DNA of 64,000 bases. Origin: Bog-473 sp963800725. GTDB taxonomy: Bacteria > Actinomycetota > Acidimicrobiia > Acidimicrobiales > RAAP-2. A program made the position numbers and the translations under genes. How positions within the stretch are numbered: the stretch's first letter is position 1; each line of letters opens with the position of its first letter. The stretch spans positions 1 through 64,000 of the forward strand of contig CAWDCE010000023.1 in the NCBI GenBank assembly GCA_963800725.1, in the 5' to 3' direction. The notes below the pieces were generated by a model. That model worked only from the letters and a program-made list of their open reading frames with translations, was not told the DNA's origin and made no database searches. Below are positions 46,709 to 56,296 of this stretch, one piece after another.

Positions 46709-48697
46709 ATGGTGGCTCCCGCTCGACTCGACCGGCTCGAACGCGTCACCGATCTGGTACTGGTGCTGCTCAATACCCGAGCACCCTTGACCCTCGACGC
46801 CATCGCGCACGCGGTGCCGGGCTACCCCGAAGAGCACGGCGCCCGCCGCCAGGCCTTCGAGCGGGACAAGCGGTTGTTGCGCGACGAGGGGATCCCGGTG
46901 CTGACCGAACCGCTCGCGGGTTCCGAGCAGTTCGGCTACCGGATCGACCGCGACGCATTCTCCCTGCCCGACCTCGGTCTCGAACCCGATGAGCAAGTGG
47001 CGCTGCAGCTTGCCGTCGCCGGCGTTCACCTGGGCGATCCTAGTGGTCGAGATGCGCTTTTGAACTGGGCGCGACGGGCCTCGGCGACGTGCGGCCCATC
47101 GCGACCATGATCGCGCCCGACGCGCTGATCGAGCTGTTCGAGGCGGTGCGGGTGCGGGCCGAAGTGACGTTTACCTACCGCGGCGTCGAGCGCCGGGTGG
47201 CCCCGGCGGGACTGTGGTTCCGTTTCGGGCACTGGTACCTCGTGGCGTGGGACCTGTCGCGCCTCGATGTGCGGACCTTCCGGGTCGACCGGGTGGACGG
47301 GAGTGTCGTGCGCGGGGCTCCGGGCAGCGCCGTTGCCCCCGATTCCATCGACATCAGTGCCGCCCTGCCCGACGACCCGTGGGTGGAGAACGGGTCGGGG
47401 GCCGACCTCACCGCGACCCGCATCAGGGTCGACTCGTTAGAGGGACCGAGAGTCGCCGAAGAAGTGGGGGAGAACCGGGTGGAGCGGCGCGAGGACGACG
47501 GGGCGGTCGTGCTCGCCTTTTCCGTGGCCAGCTTCGCGGCCATCCGGTCTTGGGTCCTTGGTCTCGGTGAGCACGCGGAGATCCTCGATCCGGCGGAATT
47601 CCGCTCCGAGATGCGGGCCTGGCTCGGTGCCATGGTGGACGCGGACCGAAGTGCCACAGCCCCGCTCGAGCGGACGCTCGGCCATGGCGGCGACGCGCAC
47701 CAAGCGGCCGGTGGCCACCAAGAGAGCGGCCCGGCCCGACCGGGGCGCCAGACCAGTGATCGCCTGCGCCGCCTGTTGGCCATCGTTGGGTGGTTGGCCC
47801 AGGTGGGCGAGGCCTCCATTGGCGAACTGGCGGAACGCTTCGCGATGGACGACACCGAACTGGTGCGCGAGCTCGAGCTCGCGGCGTGCTGCGGGGTCCC
47901 GCCCTATACCCCCGACGCACTCATGGAGATCGAGGTCTCCGACACGAGCGTCCGGGCCTTCTTGCCGCCCGAGTTCCGCGCGGCCGCGGCGCCTCACCGC
48001 GGCCGAAGGCTTCGCCGTGGCGGCCTCGGCCCGGTTGATCCTGTCGGTCCCGGGCGCCGGCGATGACGCACTGGCCCGCGCCCTGGCCAAGCTTGAGGTC
48101 GCCCTCGGTTCACATGCCGCGCTCGGGGTCGATGTCGATGACCCGCCCTATCTTGCCGCCGTGCGCCGGGCCGCAACCTCGCACGACGTGCTCGAGATCG
48201 ACTACCACTCCGCCTCGCGTGACGAGTCGACCACCCGGGTGGTCGAGCCGGTCCAGGTGATCACCCAAGACGGGCACTGGTACCTCGATGCCTATTGCCG
48301 CAAGGCCGGGGACATGCGCCGGTTCCGCATCGATCGGCTGCGCTCGGTGCGCCTCCTCGATGCTGAGGCACCGACGTCGGTGGTGGGGGCCAAGCCGCGA
48401 AGCGAGACCGACGGATTCGTGCCCGGGCCGGGCGCGGTCGAGGTGGAGTTGGCGCTCGGGAAGGGCGCGCAGTGGGTGGCCGAGTCGGTCCCGGTGCGTG
48501 CTGTCGCCCATGGTCCCGACGGCCTGGCCCAAGCGGTCGTCCTCGATGTGGCGGGACTGGCCTGGTTCGAACGACTGTTGCTCCAGGTCGGGGTCGGGGC
48601 CACGGTGGTCCATCCCCCCGAATTCGCCGACCTCGGTGCCCGGGCCGCCCGGCGCCTCTTGGCGCGCTACGAGGACGAAGGCACAAAAGCACACTGA
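46709..48697 (+). CDS. PafB/PafC WYL-domain regulators, possibly fused (two frameshifts)
   Basis: The locus encodes two HTH-WYL modules in a row. The first starts MVAPARLDRLERVTDLVLVL with the PafB-type HTH, a WYL domain (FTYRGVERRVAPAGLWFRFG, HWYLVAWD) and a WCX tail. The second has RLRRLLAIVGWLAQVGEASI, CCGVPPYTPDALMEIEVSD, a WYL domain (LEIDYHSASRDESTTRVVEP, GHWYLDAYC) and a WCX tail to 48697. Single-base shifts lie near 47062 and 47990. Between them one frame runs from module 1 into module 2 without a stop, so a natural PafBC fusion of ~660 residues is possible. Alternatively, pafC starts at the ATG at 47684 with a third shift near 47750. PafBC activates the mycobacterial DNA-damage response. 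Confidence 0.8.
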
Positions 48698-48787
48698 CCT
48701 GGCCGCCATCGCCGAATGCACCTGTGCGCGTTCTCCCTACGATGAGTACACGTGCCGGCACCGCTGAGGGCCGAGGAGGCAGAGCTG

Positions 48788-49553
48788 ATGAGCGATTACC
48801 CGAGGTCCATTCCGACCGTCAACCACACCGAAGCCGTACCGAGGCGGATCCGGGCCTACGTCGGTGACCGCACGGTCATCGACACCACGTCGGCCCGCTA
48901 CGTCTGGGAGTGGCCCAACTTCCCGCAGTACTACATCCCCTTCGAGGACTTCGCCGAGGGGGTCCTGGTCGACGAGGAGCACACCGAACACCTCTCGCGG
49001 GGCACCGCGCAGCGCTACGGACTCTCCTCGGGTGGGGTAGTGCACAAAGGGGTCGCCCACCGCTACACCGAGTCGAAGGTCCAAGAGCTGGTCGGTCTGG
49101 TGCGCATCGACTGGGCCGCCCTTGACGCCTGGTTCGAAGAGGACGAGCGGGTCTTCGTCCACCCCCGACGATCCCTACACCCACGTCGACGCGCTGCGTT
49201 CGACACGCACCGTCAGCGTCGAACTCGACGGGACCCTCTTGGCCCGCTCGTCGTCGAGCGTCATGGTCTTCGAGACCGGATTGCCGACCCGCTACTACTT
49301 CAACCGCACCGAGGTGGACTTCGCCCACCTCGAAGCGAGTGCCACCGTGTCGGCCTGCCCGTATAAAGGCCGGACCACCGGGTATTGGTCGGTGCGCCTC
49401 GGTGAGGTGGTCTACCCGGACTTGGCGTGGGCCTATGACTTCCCGACGGCGCCGTTGCTCCCCATTGCCGGGCTGATCGCCTTTTACAACGAGAAGGTCG
49501 ATATCACGATCGACGGCATCGCACTCGAGCGACCGACGACCCATTTCTCTTGA
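48788..49553 (+). CDS. DUF427 domain protein (one frameshift)
   Basis: About 254 residues over two frames, holding two DUF427 modules. The ATG at 48788 has GAGGAGG eight bases upstream; a GTG at 48752 is weaker. Module 1 reads PRRIRAYVGDRTVIDTTSAR and YVWEWPNFPQYYIPFEDF. One extra C in CCCCC near 49160 breaks the frame. The downstream frame continues DDPYTHVDALRSTRTVSVEL, then PTRYYFNRTEVDF, CPYKGRTTGYWSVRLG and AWAYDFPTAPLLPIAGLIAF, the core DUF427 motifs. The family has no proven function. The break is in a homopolymer. Confidence 0.88.
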
Positions 49554-49685
49554 GCAGGCAGTGATCGAGCCTCGCTGCGGGCACCGCTCGGGCGGGGTGC
49601 CAATCTCGTGGCGCTCAGCCAAGAAGCAGCGACGCTCGGCGATCCGGCCCGGGTTCTTCGGTGCGACGATACCGAGCGGGGCAAC

Positions 49686-50198
49686 TTAGAAGGTCCAGCG
49701 TGTCTGGCTGAACGAGGGGGACTTGCCAAACCCGAAGCCGATCTCGGGTTCGACGCGATAGACGAGGACCTCGGCCTGGCGAATGGCATCGCCCAGACCC
49801 GCCCATGTTCCCTCCGGTTCGACGAAATGCGATCCGTACTTGGCCTCGTAGGTGTGGGCCACGCGTCCAAGTGCACCGCGGTCGCCCACGGGGACGGCGG
49901 TCCCTTCGATCACCAGATCGAGACCTTCGAGGGTGCTCTGCCCCGTCGTGAGGATGCAACGGCTATTAGCTGCGAGGTTCTTCGCTTTTCGTTCGTTCGG
50001 CCCGGTGCAGAAGTACAGCGCACCATCGAGCCAGATTGCGAGGAGGGGCGTGACGTGCGGGCGGCCATCGGGTCGAACGGTCGAGAGCCAGTACAGCTCG
50101 GCAGCCGCGAGGGCATCTCGAGCCACGGCCCACCGGGTCGCTGTTGCACCTGGGCTGCTGAAGGCACCCAGCTCGCTCACCGGAACTTGTTCGGTCAT
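49686..50198 (-). CDS. pyridoxamine 5'-phosphate oxidase-like FMN/F420 protein
   Basis: 170 residues with the split beta-barrel of PPOX-class proteins: YWLSTVRPDGRPHVTPLLAI, FCTGPNERKAKNLAANSRCI and LDLVIEGTAVPVGDRGALGR. The ATG at 50198 fits the usual N-terminal length. Members bind FMN or F420 and reduce small molecules or handle heme. Actinobacterial homologues are often F420-dependent, and cofC at 57.7 kb supports F420 in this organism. Cofactor and substrate are unproven. It lies on the strand opposite to its neighbours. Confidence 0.85.
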   Translation of the reverse strand: MTEQVPVSELGAFSSPGATATRWAVARDALAAAELYWLSTVRPDGRPHVTPLLAIWLDGALYFCTGPNERKAKNLAANSRCILTTGQSTLEGLDLVIEGTAVPVGDRGALGRVAHTYEAKYGSHFVEPEGTWAGLGDAIRQAEVLVYRVEPEIGFGFGKSPSFSQTRWTF

Positions 50199-50341
50199 GG
50201 AGTGCTCCGATCGTCTGTGGGCGAGTCCGCAACACGGCGGTGACGCTCAGGTCGCCCAACTCATCGTCGCGGGTCTCGTGGGGATAGAGCGGACCGCCCG
50301 ATCCCGTTCGAGACGCGCCGCTCTCGTTGCCATCTCCGCTC

Positions 50342-50356
50342 TTCCTACTTTAGGAA
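50342..50356. promoter_or_regulatory. palindrome TTCCTA-CTT-TAGGAA before the AbrB-type antitoxin
   Basis: A perfect 6-3-6 inverted repeat lies 17 bases before the antitoxin GTG at 50374, followed by AATAAGTGAGGAG, which includes a ribosome site. It is probably the autoregulatory operator of the AbrB-PIN module. Confidence 0.55.
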
Positions 50357-50373
50357 ATAAGTGAGGAGAACTC

Positions 50374-50634
50374 GTGGAAATAGCTGCGAAGGTGACCTCG
50401 AAGGGTCAGGTGACGGTGCCCAAGGACGTTCGGGACGCACTCGGCATAGTCCATGGTGACATGGTGATCTTTGGAGGAAAGGGCGCTCGGGCGGTGATGG
50501 AGCGGACGCCAAGCTTTTTGAGTCTCGCCGGGTCGATCAAAGTGCCTGTGGCACAGCGCAATGTGGCATGGGGCGAGGTGCTCGAGCGGACCCCCCGGGG
50601 CGGGTCACCAAATCGCGTTGCGCGCATTTGTTGA
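50374..50634 (+). CDS. AbrB/SpoVT-type antitoxin
   Basis: 86 residues. The swapped-hairpin DNA-binding fold is MEIAAKVTSKGQVTVPKDVR, then DALGIVHGDMVIF. GAGGAG precedes the GTG start. The C-terminal part (SLAGSIKVPVAQRNVAWGEV) should bind the PIN toxin. The final residues (PRGGSPNRVARIC) overlap the toxin gene and follow a run of six Cs, so a frameshift at 50591-50596 cannot be excluded. The module is VapBC-like with an AbrB antitoxin. Confidence 0.88.
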   Translation: MEIAAKVTSKGQVTVPKDVRDALGIVHGDMVIFGGKGARAVMERTPSFLSLAGSIKVPVAQRNVAWGEVLERTPRGGSPNRVARIC

Positions 50635-51010
50635 CACCAACATTTTGGTTCGTCACCTTGTGGGCGACCCGCCGGCCATGGCGAAGCGAGCGACGGCGTA
50701 TCTCCGCGAAGAGGCCGGGCTCTTGGTGGCAGACCTCGTCGTCGCAGAGACGATCTACGTCCTCGAGTCCTTCTACGAAGCTGACCGCTCTGACATTGGA
50801 ACTGCGGTTCGATCGCTATTGGCGCTCGACTCGGTGACGATGGTCGAGGTGGCGTTCTTGTTGCGCTCTTTGGAGGCCGACGAACACGACCATCTCGATT
50901 TCGCTGAGGCCTACGTCGTGGCATGTGCGGAGACGACAAGGGTGCGACAAATTGCCTCATTCGAGAGGAGGATCGATCGAGTTGGCTCACTAGAGCGGAT
51001 CGAGCCGTAG
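50618..51010 (+). CDS. PIN-domain toxin, VapC-like
   Basis: 130 residues from a TTG at 50618 that overlaps the antitoxin by 17 bases. The first motif RAFVDTNILVRHLVGDPPAM carries the catalytic Asp. Glu in VVAETIYVLESF and Asp residues in HDHLDFAEAYVVACAE complete the acidic site. Longer in-frame starts exist back to 50561 but would run through the antitoxin tail. It is intact. Confidence 0.87.
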   Translation: MRAFVDTNILVRHLVGDPPAMAKRATAYLREEAGLLVADLVVAETIYVLESFYEADRSDIGTAVRSLLALDSVTMVEVAFLLRSLEADEHDHLDFAEAYVVACAETTRVRQIASFERRIDRVGSLERIEP

Positions 51011-51160
51011 GGAGAGATTGGCATCTGCTCGCAATGACACACGCTCGGTGACCTGGGGCAAGCTCGAGCCTGAAAGCGGCCCCGGGTGCGCTGCGAGCAA
51101 GCGGGACCGGCGATTGACTCGCCCCGACCCGGTCGATGCCCGTTGTGGCATCGTACGTGG

Positions 51161-51619
51161 GTGGCCCGGGTGCAGCGCAGGTCCGCCAAAGTGATGCTTA
51201 TCGACCCGAACGGGCGAGTGCTGTTGTACAGCGGGGTGGATCCGGCCGCACCGCACCAAGCGCCAATTTGGTTCCCCGTCGGCGGTGGGGTCGATCAGGG
51301 CGAGACCCTCGAAGAAGCGGCCATTCGAGAAGTGAGGGAAGAGACCGGTCTCCACATTTTCGACCTCGGTCCGCCCGTGATGACCCGCCAGGTCGACTTT
51401 GGCTTCGACGGCGACACCTATGCACAAGACGAGACGTACTTCGCCGCTTTCATTGACGCATTCGAACCTGATTCCACCGGGTGGACTCAGCGAGAGAAGC
51501 AGGTCATGGTGCGCTCGCATTGGTGGTCCCTCGAGGAACTCCGCGCCACCACAGAGACCGTGTATCCAGAGAAGATCATCGAACTCATCGAGGGTCTCCT
51601 CGCAGACCGAGCGTTCTAG
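51161..51619 (+). CDS. NUDIX hydrolase
   Basis: 152 residues from the GTG at 51161; a start at 51086 would add 25 unlikely residues. The Nudix box is complete: GGVDQGETLEEAAIREVREE followed by TGL. It precedes WFPVGGG and follows RSAKVMLIDPNGRVLL. The family hydrolyses nucleoside diphosphates linked to other groups; DYFAAFIDAFEPD-like and HWWSLEELRATTETVYPE ends recall 8-oxo-dGTPase or ADP-ribose-type members. Its 3' end overlaps the converging alpha/beta hydrolase gene by 35 bases. Confidence 0.9.
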   Translation: MARVQRRSAKVMLIDPNGRVLLYSGVDPAAPHQAPIWFPVGGGVDQGETLEEAAIREVREETGLHIFDLGPPVMTRQVDFGFDGDTYAQDETYFAAFIDAFEPDSTGWTQREKQVMVRSHWWSLEELRATTETVYPEKIIELIEGLLADRAF

Positions 51620-52340
51620 AGAGCTCGCCGGGGTCATCGCACGGCGGTGTGCCACTTGCTCCTGCGTCCGAGATGACCTCGTACAGCACTTCGGCGAGCT
51701 CGCGGGGGTTGGACAGGAACGGGGAGTGGTCGCTGTCGATTCGTATGGTGGTATCTGCGTTCTCGGCCATCTGCTCTTGCGCCGACTGGCTCAGGATCCG
51801 GTCATCGGTGCAGACGATGTAGGTGCTCGGCACGACCTGCCACGCCGGTGACGGGGGAGGCGGAGCAAGCAACACCGATGTCGGCATCGTGCGAAGGTGC
51901 GCCGCCGCCCAGTCGGCGTCCTGTGTCGAACACCGGTGGTAGAAGACAGATCGCGCCGCGCGAGCATCGATTGATGCGGTGACATCATCGATTTGCACGT
52001 CCGCCATGCCTGGCGCATCGCCGAAGTCGACGATTTGCCCGGGCGCGGTCATGAAGGCGGTCAAGAAAATGAGCGACGTGGTCGATCCGTAGGGCTTTGC
52101 CTCTTGCGCTGCCGCAGCACTGATGACCGCACCACCGAAGGAATGTCCAAGCACCGCCACGTCCGCTTCGCTGGCGTCGATGGCCTTCCTCACCGCAGCC
52201 ACATCGTCCTCGGTCGAGGTAAAGGGGAGATCGACGGCTTCATGGTCAATCCCGAGACGATCAAGCGCAGGTGTCAGCGAATCCCAGCACCACGCACCAT
52301 GGAAGGCACCGTGGACCAGGAGAAGGCGAGGTGGGGTCAT
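51585..52340 (-). CDS. alpha/beta hydrolase
   Basis: 251 residues. LLLVHGAFHGAWCWDSLTPA holds the oxyanion loop, GHSFGGAV the nucleophilic Ser, and DSDHSPFLSNPRELAE the catalytic His. The pattern resembles salicylate esterase- and MenH-like hydrolases common in actinobacteria. The substrate is unknown. There is no signal peptide, so it is cytosolic. It converges on the NUDIX gene. Confidence 0.9.
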   Translation of the reverse strand: MTPPRLLLVHGAFHGAWCWDSLTPALDRLGIDHEAVDLPFTSTEDDVAAVRKAIDASEADVAVLGHSFGGAVISAAAAQEAKPYGSTTSLIFLTAFMTAPGQIVDFGDAPGMADVQIDDVTASIDARAARSVFYHRCSTQDADWAAAHLRTMPTSVLLAPPPPSPAWQVVPSTYIVCTDDRILSQSAQEQMAENADTTIRIDSDHSPFLSNPRELAEVLYEVISDAGASGTPPCDDPGELSRTLGLRGDPR

Positions 52341-52466
52341 GGGCCGAGCTTACGTTTTCGTCTCTGATGTCGAGGTCCCATCGTCTGGGCGCGAGGGAAT
52401 ATGCCGTGGGGGCGTCGGGTCCTTCGCCTCTAGCTGCGAGGTGACAGCGAGAGCAATGTGTTGTTC

Positions 52467-52865
52467 ATGCCACGAACCCGAGTCGCCAAGCCAAGTCATC
52501 GCTGGTTGATCGGCGCCGAACCCTTTTTCGAGGGGGGATGGTTCCACAAGGGAAATCGCGCTTCGTCATGGGACGTCGAAGAATCACTCGGTGCGGTTGC
52601 GTTGCTCGGAGACGTGACGATTGACCTGACGAATCCGAGATCCATGCCGTCGAACATCGGCGTCGAGGCGTATGCCATCGGCCGAGATGTCGAAGTGCTC
52701 GTTCGACCCGGTGCGCGCGTCGAGTTGTCGGGTCGCTCGGATAACGACCACTTGAAGAACGATCTTGCGGGCTTTGCATCGTCCGATGACGCCAACGTCA
52801 TCAAAATCACCGGACACACCTTCTTCGGTGATGTCACCGTGCGGTCGATCGAAGCGAAGCCCTAA
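52467..52865 (+). CDS. LiaF-C-like hypothetical protein
   Basis: 132 residues from the ATG at 52467; a TTG at 52458 adds three. The C-terminal two-thirds is a repeating beta pattern: GAVALLGDVTIDLTNPRS, VEAYAIGRDVEVLVRPGARV and IKITGHTFFGDVTVRSIE. The GD-V-T-I-D/V pairs recall the C-terminal domain of LiaF or DUF1707 proteins, which sense envelope stress. No membrane helix is present, unlike LiaF. It may be a stand-alone version. Function is unknown. Confidence 0.65.
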   Translation: MPRTRVAKPSHRWLIGAEPFFEGGWFHKGNRASSWDVEESLGAVALLGDVTIDLTNPRSMPSNIGVEAYAIGRDVEVLVRPGARVELSGRSDNDHLKNDLAGFASSDDANVIKITGHTFFGDVTVRSIEAKP

Positions 52866-52989
52866 CCCACCAGCGCAGAGGGCAATTTTCCCGGGCACCA
52901 GCCGTACGCTGCAACTGCGACCGGCGACCGTTTCCTTGGTGAGTTCGCACGTACGTAGTGCGCCACGGTGAAGGGAGACGCGATCACAG

Positions 52990-54391
52990 GTGCTCGGTGT
53001 CCACCGCATCGCGGAACGCGGGGCCGCGTATTACCTCGATGACGTGGCGGAAGAGCTCGTGCTCGGCGCGGGCGAAGTGGCGGGCAATGCGCTGTGGGTA
53101 GGCACGGCCGCCGCCGGCCTCGGTTGTCAGGGCGTGATCTCCCACGGCGAATTCGAAGCCGCTCTCCAAGGCCGCCACCCCCGTGCACCCCAGCGTCTGC
53201 GCACCGATCGCGCCACCGTCTCGGGCTACGACCTGACCTTCAGCGCACCGAAATCAGCCAGCGTGCTCTTTGGGCTTGGTGGCCCCGATGTGGCTCACGA
53301 GGTTTTGGTGGCCCACCGCGGCGCGGTGGATGCGGCGCTCTCCTATGTCGAGGCCCATGCGCTGTCCACCCGGCGTGGCTCGGGTGAGAACCGAGAGGTC
53401 ATCGCTACCACAGGTTTGGTGGCCGGTTCCTTTACCCATGGCGTCAATCGCAACCTCGACCCCCATCTCCATACCCATATCGTGGCGGCCAACCTCGTGC
53501 ACGGTGCCGACGGACGTTGGGGCACGTGTGACCAAAGGGGCCTGTGGGCTCACCGGGTGGCCGCGGGTGCGACCTACGAGGCGCACCTGCGCGCCGACGT
53601 CAGCGCACGCCTCGGAGTCGCTTGGTCGAGGCGGATCGACGGGCGGACCGAGATTGCGGGGGTTGGACCGCATCTCTTGGGGGAGTTCTCCTCGCCGCGC
53701 CGCGGATATCCGCCGGCACATGGCGGACTTCGGTACCCATTCGAGCCGGGGTGCCCAGGTGGCGTGGGCGGTGACGAGAGCGCCCAAGGGCGGTGAGCGA
53801 TCCGTGGCTGCGTTGTGGCCGGACTGGGAGCGACGCGCCGAGAGCTGTGGCCAGAGCCGCACTGCCTTGGCGTCCGAACTCGCCCGTCACCGAGCGGGGT
53901 CCACCCGCCCAACCCTCGACGAGCACCGATTTCGTGCCTCGCTCTCGAATCTGGCGGACGGATCGGTGCGTCGGCGCGACGTCGTGGCCGCATTGGCCGG
54001 TGCAGCGCAGCGCGGCACGTCGGGCGACAACACCGCTCGCCTGGCCGATCTGTGGATCCAAGCATCGGGCGGCGTTGGAATTGCCGAGGCACGGCACACG
54101 CCGCGAAGCGTGGTGCCGGCGGATCACATCGTGGCCGCCCTCGGACCACGTCCGGTCGACGCGGGTGCACACGAGGCGTGGCGCGACGGCGCGGTGGCCA
54201 TCGAGACCTACCGCCGGCGCTGGGGAGTGACGCGCAGTGACGATGCGCTCGGGGTCCCGGCCGGCATCTCGACAATGGCCCAACTCGAGCCGCAACGCCT
54301 CGTCGAGCACCTGCGCATCATCCACGTCATCGAGGGGACCCGGCGACGATTGGGCTGGCGTGAGCCTATGGCCCTCGATCGGGGACGGTGA
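52990..54391 (+). CDS. TrwC/MobF-type relaxase, short (one frameshift)
   Basis: About 467 residues. The N-terminal frame from the GTG at 52990 has the relaxase fold: RGAAYYLDD, SGYDLTFSAPKSASVLFGLG, and the metal-binding HLHTH in LDPHLHTHIVAANLV (near residue 160). The frame breaks near 53693 and continues ADIRRHMADFGTHSSRGAQV, AVTRAPK and on to the stop at 54391. MobF relaxases nick oriT and stay bound to the DNA 5' end. Most exceed 900 residues with a helicase half; here there is none, as in the small actinobacterial relaxase-domain proteins. The convergent next gene is a coupling ATPase. Confidence 0.85.
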
Positions 54392-54393
54392 CC

Positions 54394-55860
54394 TCAACGG
54401 CCACGTGTCGGGGGATCGGGCGCCATCCCTCGCTCGAGGACCCGGGTTGGTGGCAAGAATTCGCGCCACGGACGCCGGTCGTGCGCGGGGGTGAGGGTGA
54501 TCTCGGCCAGAGCCGATTGCGCGTTGAGGACCAGGGCGCGGCCCGGCGTGCCCCGCGAGATGACGTCGAGCGCATGGCGGTCAAGGCGAACCGTGCTCAC
54601 CGAGCTTGAGGGGCGCAGCCGTCCGCGGTGACCAATGGAGCGGCTCAGCGTGGTGGTTTCGACCTCGTGCTGGCCGCCGAGTGCGTTGAGCATGCGCAGC
54701 GTGGACTGATCGGCAATGCCCGGGAGCACCACCGAAGCGCCGAAGAGGGAGAACCAACCGTCGGCCTCTGGTCCCCAGCGTTGCCGGGCCTGGGAGAGGT
54801 CTTGGAGGCAGGCGAGCACCAGCAGGCCCTGACCGGCCCCTTCGCTCACCATGGCCGCCACATCGGGGATCGGGGCAATGTTGGCCATCTCGTCGAGGGC
54901 GAGCAAGGTCGGCGCTCGGTGCGCACCGGCCCGTTCGAGGTCATAGGTGGCGTCGCGCACGTCGGCGATGACCCCGACGACCAAAGGTGCGAACAGGCGC
55001 TGGCGACGCCCCGGCGAGCAGATGTACATCGTGTGCGCCCCGCGGCAGAACGCATCGGCATCGAGCGGCGCAAGCTCGGTCGAGGCCATGGCGGCCTCCG
55101 AACGGTAGGCCGCAAGCACGCCTGAGGCCGTCGACCAGATGCTCGACTGCTCGCGGGCATCGGTGCCGACAATTCCGGCCAACAAGTCGGTCGGCGCGGC
55201 CTGCGTACCGACCGTCGAGGCCAAAATTGCCAATGGCGTGACCCCGTCGTGGCGGTCGATCCAACGGGCAACTGTGCGCATCGAGAGCGATTCGAGTGCC
55301 GCGGCGTGCAAAATTGGTCCCATGAGCGCACCGGCCCGTTCGGACCAATGTTGGTCGCCACCGCCGCGCGAATAGCCGCTCTCACTGATGCGCGACGCAC
55401 GCACCATGGCGTCTGCGGTTTGCACCGCGAAGTCCCAACGCGCGGCTGTGGTGAGCGGTGACCAACCGACCGCATCGACACCGCGTGGGCGTTCTATTTC
55501 ACCGCTCGGGTCATAGAGCAGCGCCGCTCCTTCTTGGCGGCGGGCCAGTTGCGTGGCGTGGAGCACGTCGGGCTTGGTCGACGTCGAGACAACTGGGCCA
55601 TTGGCGAGTAAAAGATTGGGTATGACCAGGGATGATGTCTTCCCAGAGCGCGACGGACCGAGCACCATCGTCGAGCGTTGCGCACCGGCGAAGACGCAGC
55701 CATTGGGTCCTTCGCCGAGGTAGATACCGTGCGCGAAATCACCGTAGGCGCAACGCAATGCCGCGACGTTTGGTGGTGTCGCGTCCATGGTGTCGATGCT
55801 CGCGTCTTCGGAGATGCAATTCCATAGGACATCGCGCGGCGAAGGGCGACGAGCGCGCAT
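54394..55860 (-). CDS. VirD4/TraG-type coupling ATPase
   Basis: 488 residues, intact. Walker A is GPSRSGKTSS (residues 68-77) and Walker B is PTLLALDEMANIAPIP. GLLVLACLQDLSQARQRWG and FGASVVLPGIADQSTLRMLN match type IV coupling proteins, which feed relaxosomes to a conjugation channel. There is no N-terminal membrane helix: the ATG at 55860 gives MRARRPSPRDVLWNC, so it is a soluble type seen in actinobacteria. It is tail-to-tail with the relaxase with two bases between stops. Together they suggest a mobilisable element or its remnant. No channel genes are in the window. Confidence 0.88.
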   Translation of the reverse strand: MRARRPSPRDVLWNCISEDASIDTMDATPPNVAALRCAYGDFAHGIYLGEGPNGCVFAGAQRSTMVLGPSRSGKTSSLVIPNLLLANGPVVSTSTKPDVLHATQLARRQEGAALLYDPSGEIERPRGVDAVGWSPLTTAARWDFAVQTADAMVRASRISESGYSRGGGDQHWSERAGALMGPILHAAALESLSMRTVARWIDRHDGVTPLAILASTVGTQAAPTDLLAGIVGTDAREQSSIWSTASGVLAAYRSEAAMASTELAPLDADAFCRGAHTMYICSPGRRQRLFAPLVVGVIADVRDATYDLERAGAHRAPTLLALDEMANIAPIPDVAAMVSEGAGQGLLVLACLQDLSQARQRWGPEADGWFSLFGASVVLPGIADQSTLRMLNALGGQHEVETTTLSRSIGHRGRLRPSSSVSTVRLDRHALDVISRGTPGRALVLNAQSALAEITLTPAHDRRPWREFLPPTRVLERGMAPDPPTRGR

Positions 55861-56296
55861 TCAACCACGGTGCGCGCACTCGATATGCACGCGAAACACA
55901 GTGCGATTGCCAAGGCGATTGGCGCGCCAAAACGCTTGCGCAAAGCATTGATGCTTGACCTGAGCGCGATAACAACCAAGAATGTACGTACCCGAAGTGT
56001 TATGGAGGGTTGAACTGTGCTGCGACGAAACCACGTGCAGCGCGCGAGGCGAAGGTGTCGGATTGCCAAATGAGCGCGACATGCAAAGCCTCATCACACC
56101 AATCATCTGTCATGGTTCGGGTTGTCGGAGCGAAACGACGCACTGGGGGGAACGTGTTGAACCCACTTCATGTGTGTCCTTCGTTTCGGTTGCAAGAGAA
56201 ATCGGTGCGGCAATGCGCACGAGGATATGGAACCCATATCGGAGTGGCGCAGGCTTCGCCTCTATTCAGTGACCATGCTCCTAGGGAGGTGCACCT
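55861..56296. other. 436-base palindrome-rich gap, possible transfer origin or control region
   Basis: This stretch is lower in GC than its neighbours and lies between the divergent coupling-protein and histone-like genes. It holds three perfect inverted repeats: TTGGCGCGCCAA (55919-55930), AAGCAT-TG-ATGCTT (55943-55956) and GATATGG-AAC-CCATATC (56224-56240). Short open frames here (for example minus 55494-56069, with one hydrophobic stretch) are not convincing genes. An oriT would be expected near a relaxase but is not proven. Confidence 0.45.

Noticed and set aside
55494..56069. Frame with a hydrophobic stretch upstream of the coupling ATPase, a possible membrane anchor
   Set aside because: It is in a different frame, overlaps the ATPase for most of its length, and the ATPase already has a good start at 55860 like other soluble actinobacterial coupling proteins.
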